A stretch of 8,504 nt of DNA. Origin: Dehalococcoidales bacterium. Lineage in GTDB: Bacteria > Chloroflexota > Dehalococcoidia > Dehalococcoidales > Fen-1064. Position 1 is the stretch's first letter, and each line of letters opens with the position of its first letter. The stretch is from NCBI GenBank assembly GCA_030667735.1, contig DAOUVG010000052.1:1-8504 (forward strand). The letters run 5' to 3'. A program made the position numbers and the translations under genes. Below are positions 6,802 to 8,504 of the stretch, one piece after another. Below the pieces are notes generated by a model, which saw only the letters and a program-made list of their open reading frames with translations, made no database searches and was not told the origin of the DNA.

Positions 6802-6897
6802 GGATATATCTTTGGCATCTAAATGCGTCACCTGTTTTACCACAAAAATTAATCTTATGCAATAGGGGCATTTCCACGTGCGCTACTATTGGATTCC

Positions 6898-7272
6898 TCA
6901 GAAAAAATAGTGAAACAGCACGTCCAGTCGACCGCGCTTCGCCAGGTAGAGACCGGAGAAGCGCATAACCTCCCGCATCCTCTCCCGGTAGCCAGGAGCG
7001 TAGCAGGGAGTCTGGCACTTCTTGCACATCGGCTTGGGGTCATAGGGGCACTGGAGCAGCTTGACAATGCCGTGATAGAGCAGTTTATGGCAGTCCGAGC
7101 ACAGCAGAAGAGGTCTGTCACCTGCTGCCTGTCGAATGACTTCATCCTCACCGGGAAAGAGGCTCTTCGGCTCCTGCCGGTGATTCTCACGGCAGAAGAT
7201 ATTCACAAAATCGGCCAGTACCCTGGCGTCCCTGGCCTTCTTGCGGTCCAGCCTTTCAAAGAGCTTTGACAT
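6898..7272 (-). CDS. ygbA: YgbA family protein (nitrosative-stress-linked, cysteine-rich)
   Basis: 124 residues. The family signature is clear in the C-terminal half: C58 and C61 (LCSDCHKLLYH), C75 (LQCPYDPKP), C83 and C86 (MCKKC), C90 (TPCYAPGYR), then REVMRFSG. Such a cysteine set suggests a metal or Fe-S site. The family is named for E. coli YgbA, whose gene belongs to the NO-responsive NsrR regulon; its biochemical role is not established. GGAGG lies 3 bases before the ATG at 7272, a short but usable spacing. It ends the three-gene operon, 30 bases after the ferredoxin-like gene, and precedes the NO/O2-reducing flavodiiron genes, which supports a nitrosative-stress role. A broken copy lies at 782-945. 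Confidence 0.88.
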   Translation of the reverse strand: MSKLFERLDRKKARDARVLADFVNIFCRENHRQEPKSLFPGEDEVIRQAAGDRPLLLCSDCHKLLYHGIVKLLQCPYDPKPMCKKCQTPCYAPGYRERMREVMRFSGLYLAKRGRLDVLFHYFF

Positions 7273-7302
7273 ACGCCTCCGAGATCGTGGCCGACCACGA
7301 CT

Positions 7303-8028
7303 CTACGTCAGTACTTCACCCCGGACGCCGATGGTGACTTCCTTGAGGGGTATATCTTTACCGCTGGCCTGAATTGCCTGCCGTACCATGTGCACCAGAC
7401 CGGAGCAGCAGGGTACCTCCATGTGCACCACCGTCAGGCTCCTCACGTCCGACTGACTCAGAATATCAGTCAACTTTTTCTGGTGTGCCTGAAAGTCATC
7501 CAGCTTGGGACAGGCTATCAGCAGGCTGTGGTCTTTTAGGAAGTCCTGATGAAAGTCGGCATAGGCAAACGGCACGCAGTGCGCTGCCAGTACCAGGTCG
7601 GCCCCCTGAAGAAACGGCGCCCCTGGTGGTACCAGCGTCATCTGCACCGGCCAGTGACCGAGCATCGAAGGCCGGGAGGGTCTGGTATCGGTGGCAGTCT
7701 CCGTTGCTGTCGGCTTTTCGAACCGGGTAACCGTGCTCCCGGGACAGCCACAAGCCAACGTCTCCTCCACCTGCTGACAACTGGCAAGGCGCTCCCTGGC
7801 CATCTCTTCGTCGAACTCCTCGGCCACCCTCTCCTCGATTGAAATCGCTCCTTCAGGACATTCACCGAGACATGCCCCGAGGCCGTCACAGAACTTCTCG
7901 CTTACCAATCTCGCCTTACCGTCAATAATCTGGAGGGCACCCTCGGCACAGGACGGGATACAGACCCCGCAGCCAGTGCACTTCTCTTCGTCAATCCTGA
8001 TAATTTTCCTGACCGTTCCGGTTGTCAT
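7303..8028 (-). CDS. Ferredoxin-like Fe-S protein with cysteine-rich C-terminal domain
   Basis: The start is the ATG at 8028 (241 residues), with GGGAGG at 8040-8035; a longer frame to 8094 overlaps the upstream gene and has no comparable ribosome site. Residues 8-65 form a two-cluster ferredoxin fold: C17, C20, C23, C27 are complete, but the second motif CDGLGACLGECP has only C47, C53, C57, with L50 where the fourth cysteine is expected. The C-terminal part carries ACGCPGS (92-98), HWPVQ (125-129), the block around AAHCVPFAYADFH (148-160), ACPKLDD (172-178) and EVPCCSGL (204-211). These look like conserved blocks of an Fe-S protein family of unknown function in anaerobes. It is probably cytoplasmic and electron-transferring; the partner is unknown. 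A Thr/Ala-rich linker (about 105-120) joins the halves. Confidence 0.8.
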   Translation of the reverse strand: MTTGTVRKIIRIDEEKCTGCGVCIPSCAEGALQIIDGKARLVSEKFCDGLGACLGECPEGAISIEERVAEEFDEEMARERLASCQQVEETLACGCPGSTVTRFEKPTATETATDTRPSRPSMLGHWPVQMTLVPPGAPFLQGADLVLAAHCVPFAYADFHQDFLKDHSLLIACPKLDDFQAHQKKLTDILSQSDVRSLTVVHMEVPCCSGLVHMVRQAIQASGKDIPLKEVTIGVRGEVLT

Positions 8029-8066
8029 CTTACACCTCCCATCAATTGCCCGCAGGGCAACCGTTA

Positions 8067-8297
8067 CTAGTCCTCGCCCCTCAACTCCTTCCACCTCTCC
8101 TCACCCAGGCACTGGCGGGCGGAAGCGCACCAGTCAATGCAGGACGGCACCTTCTCACGGTATACCCTGGTACCGCACTTGGGGCACCTGACCCTCGCCT
8201 CGTCGGAGAATATCTCCACCTCGGCGCCGCAGTCGGGGCACTTGTGCAGTGATACTAGCAGGTTTCTCATATCCTGACCGGGACACTTGAACGTCAT
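8067..8297 (-). CDS. Small zinc-ribbon protein of unknown function
   Basis: 76 residues from the ATG at 8297, which follows a GGGGAGG site; a longer frame to 8390 would run through the promoter and palindrome and is unlikely. It begins MTFKCPGQD (C5), then has a zinc-ribbon pair, C20/C23 (KCPDCGAEVE) and C38/C41 (RCPKCGTRV), and a C-terminal C53, C57, C63 motif (SCIDWCASARQCLG). The CPGQD start plus ribbon plus three-cysteine tail resembles small proteins I associate with redox or NO-response genes in anaerobes. No activity can be assigned. First gene of the operon, 38 bases before the ferredoxin-like gene. Confidence 0.8.
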   Translation of the reverse strand: MTFKCPGQDMRNLLVSLHKCPDCGAEVEIFSDEARVRCPKCGTRVYREKVPSCIDWCASARQCLGEERWKELRGED

Positions 8298-8348
8298 TAC
8301 TCTCACCTCCCCTGGTGATAAACACAGGCAATTCAGGTCTGCACCACA

Positions 8349-8377
8349 ATAATAATACCCCCGGACGGCAGGCACAA
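8349..8377 (-). promoter_or_regulatory. Candidate promoter of the zinc-ribbon/ferredoxin/ygbA operon
   Basis: TTGTGC (8377-8372, 3 of 6) and TATTAT (8354-8349, 5 of 6) with a 17-base spacer on the minus strand. The predicted start is near 8342, about 45 bases before the ATG. The poor -35 is what one expects at an activator-dependent promoter. Confidence 0.5.
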
Positions 8378-8390
8378 TGATATATATCAT
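8377..8390. promoter_or_regulatory. FNR/CRP-family-like operator, perfect 14-bp palindrome
   Basis: ATGATATATATCAT is a perfect inverted repeat containing TGAT-N4-ATCA, the core of FNR-type sites (TTGAT-N4-ATCAA). Its centre (8383.5) is 41.5 bases upstream of the start predicted from the -10, the class II activator position. AT-rich palindromes also arise by chance, so the call depends on this spacing. Confidence 0.6.
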
Positions 8391-8403
8391 ATTAATGGGG
8401 AAG

Positions 8404-8421
8404 GCGGCCCATCAGGGCCGC
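8404..8421. other. Perfect GC-rich 7-bp hairpin
   Basis: GCGGCCC, loop ATCA, GGGCCGC. It is stable, but no T run follows on either strand, so it is at best a weak terminator for a minus-strand gene beyond the right edge. The remaining 8422-8504 shows no gene I can support, although short frames stay open to the edge on both strands. Confidence 0.4.
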
Positions 8422-8504
8422 ACGGGGAACAGGATGGTTCTGCCGGCAAGTAAGGCCGATGGTACTAGCAGGGTGGTGAACAAGGGGAGTCCAGAGGGGG
8501 TTTG

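Noticed and set aside
6622..6822. Plus-strand 66-codon frame in the spacer before ygbA
   Set aside because: Non-ATG start, no ribosome site, no family pattern, and it runs against the predicted minus-strand promoter.
6826..6898. Possible terminator after ygbA (CAATAG/CTATTG pair, then a T5 run)
   Set aside because: The stem is short with a long loop, and the T run is about ten bases away from it.
8434..8504. Plus-strand frame open to the right edge (MVLPASKADGTSR...)
   Set aside because: Only 23 codons are visible, the ribosome site is weak and both strands stay open here, so no gene can be supported.

Overview
The window is about 8.5 kb of bacterial DNA of medium GC, with strong GGAGG-type ribosome binding sites. 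Almost everything lies on the minus strand. The gene content points to an anaerobe that meets bursts of oxygen and nitric oxide: flavodiiron protein, flavin reductase-rubredoxin fusion, superoxide reductase, rubrerythrin-like and ferritin-like proteins, and a heme catalase. A Chloroflexota (Dehalococcoidia-like) or Firmicutes-type anaerobe would fit, but the sequence alone does not settle the taxon.

In transcription order (right to left) there are two gene groups. The first is a three-gene operon (8297 to 6898): a 76-residue zinc-ribbon protein, a 241-residue ferredoxin-like protein with extra conserved-looking cysteines, and a YgbA-family protein linked in enterobacteria to nitrosative stress. 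Upstream is a perfect 14-bp palindrome, ATGATATATATCAT. It resembles an FNR/CRP-family site and is centred at about -41.5 from the start predicted by a plausible -10/-35 pair. The second group (6583 to 978) encodes a rubrerythrin-like ferritin, Hrb (flavin reductase plus rubredoxin), FprA (flavodiiron NO/O2 reductase), a clade-3 catalase, a tandem double ferritin-like protein and a class II superoxide reductase. Together these would reduce O2 and NO to water and N2O with NAD(P)H electrons, turn superoxide into H2O2, destroy the H2O2, and hold iron away from Fenton chemistry.

The left end is a scar. A decayed C-terminal copy of ygbA (945 to 782) lies just after the superoxide reductase gene, so the 6-kb stress cassette is bracketed by an intact and a broken copy of one gene in the same orientation. 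Next come an intact tRNA-Trp(CCA) gene and, against its 3' end, the N-terminal half of a tyrosine integrase whose catalytic half is gone. This is a typical integrative-element remnant at a tRNA.

The least expected signal is a 46-nt sequence present twice (41/46 identical, no gaps), once in each gap flanking the catalase gene. Each copy has a Shine-Dalgarno stretch and a tiny ORF encoding MRLPRRGRG or MRLPRRGRSW. Two of the three codon differences within the shared nine codons are synonymous. It could be a small peptide gene or a cis-regulatory RNA/DNA element. I do not recognise it.
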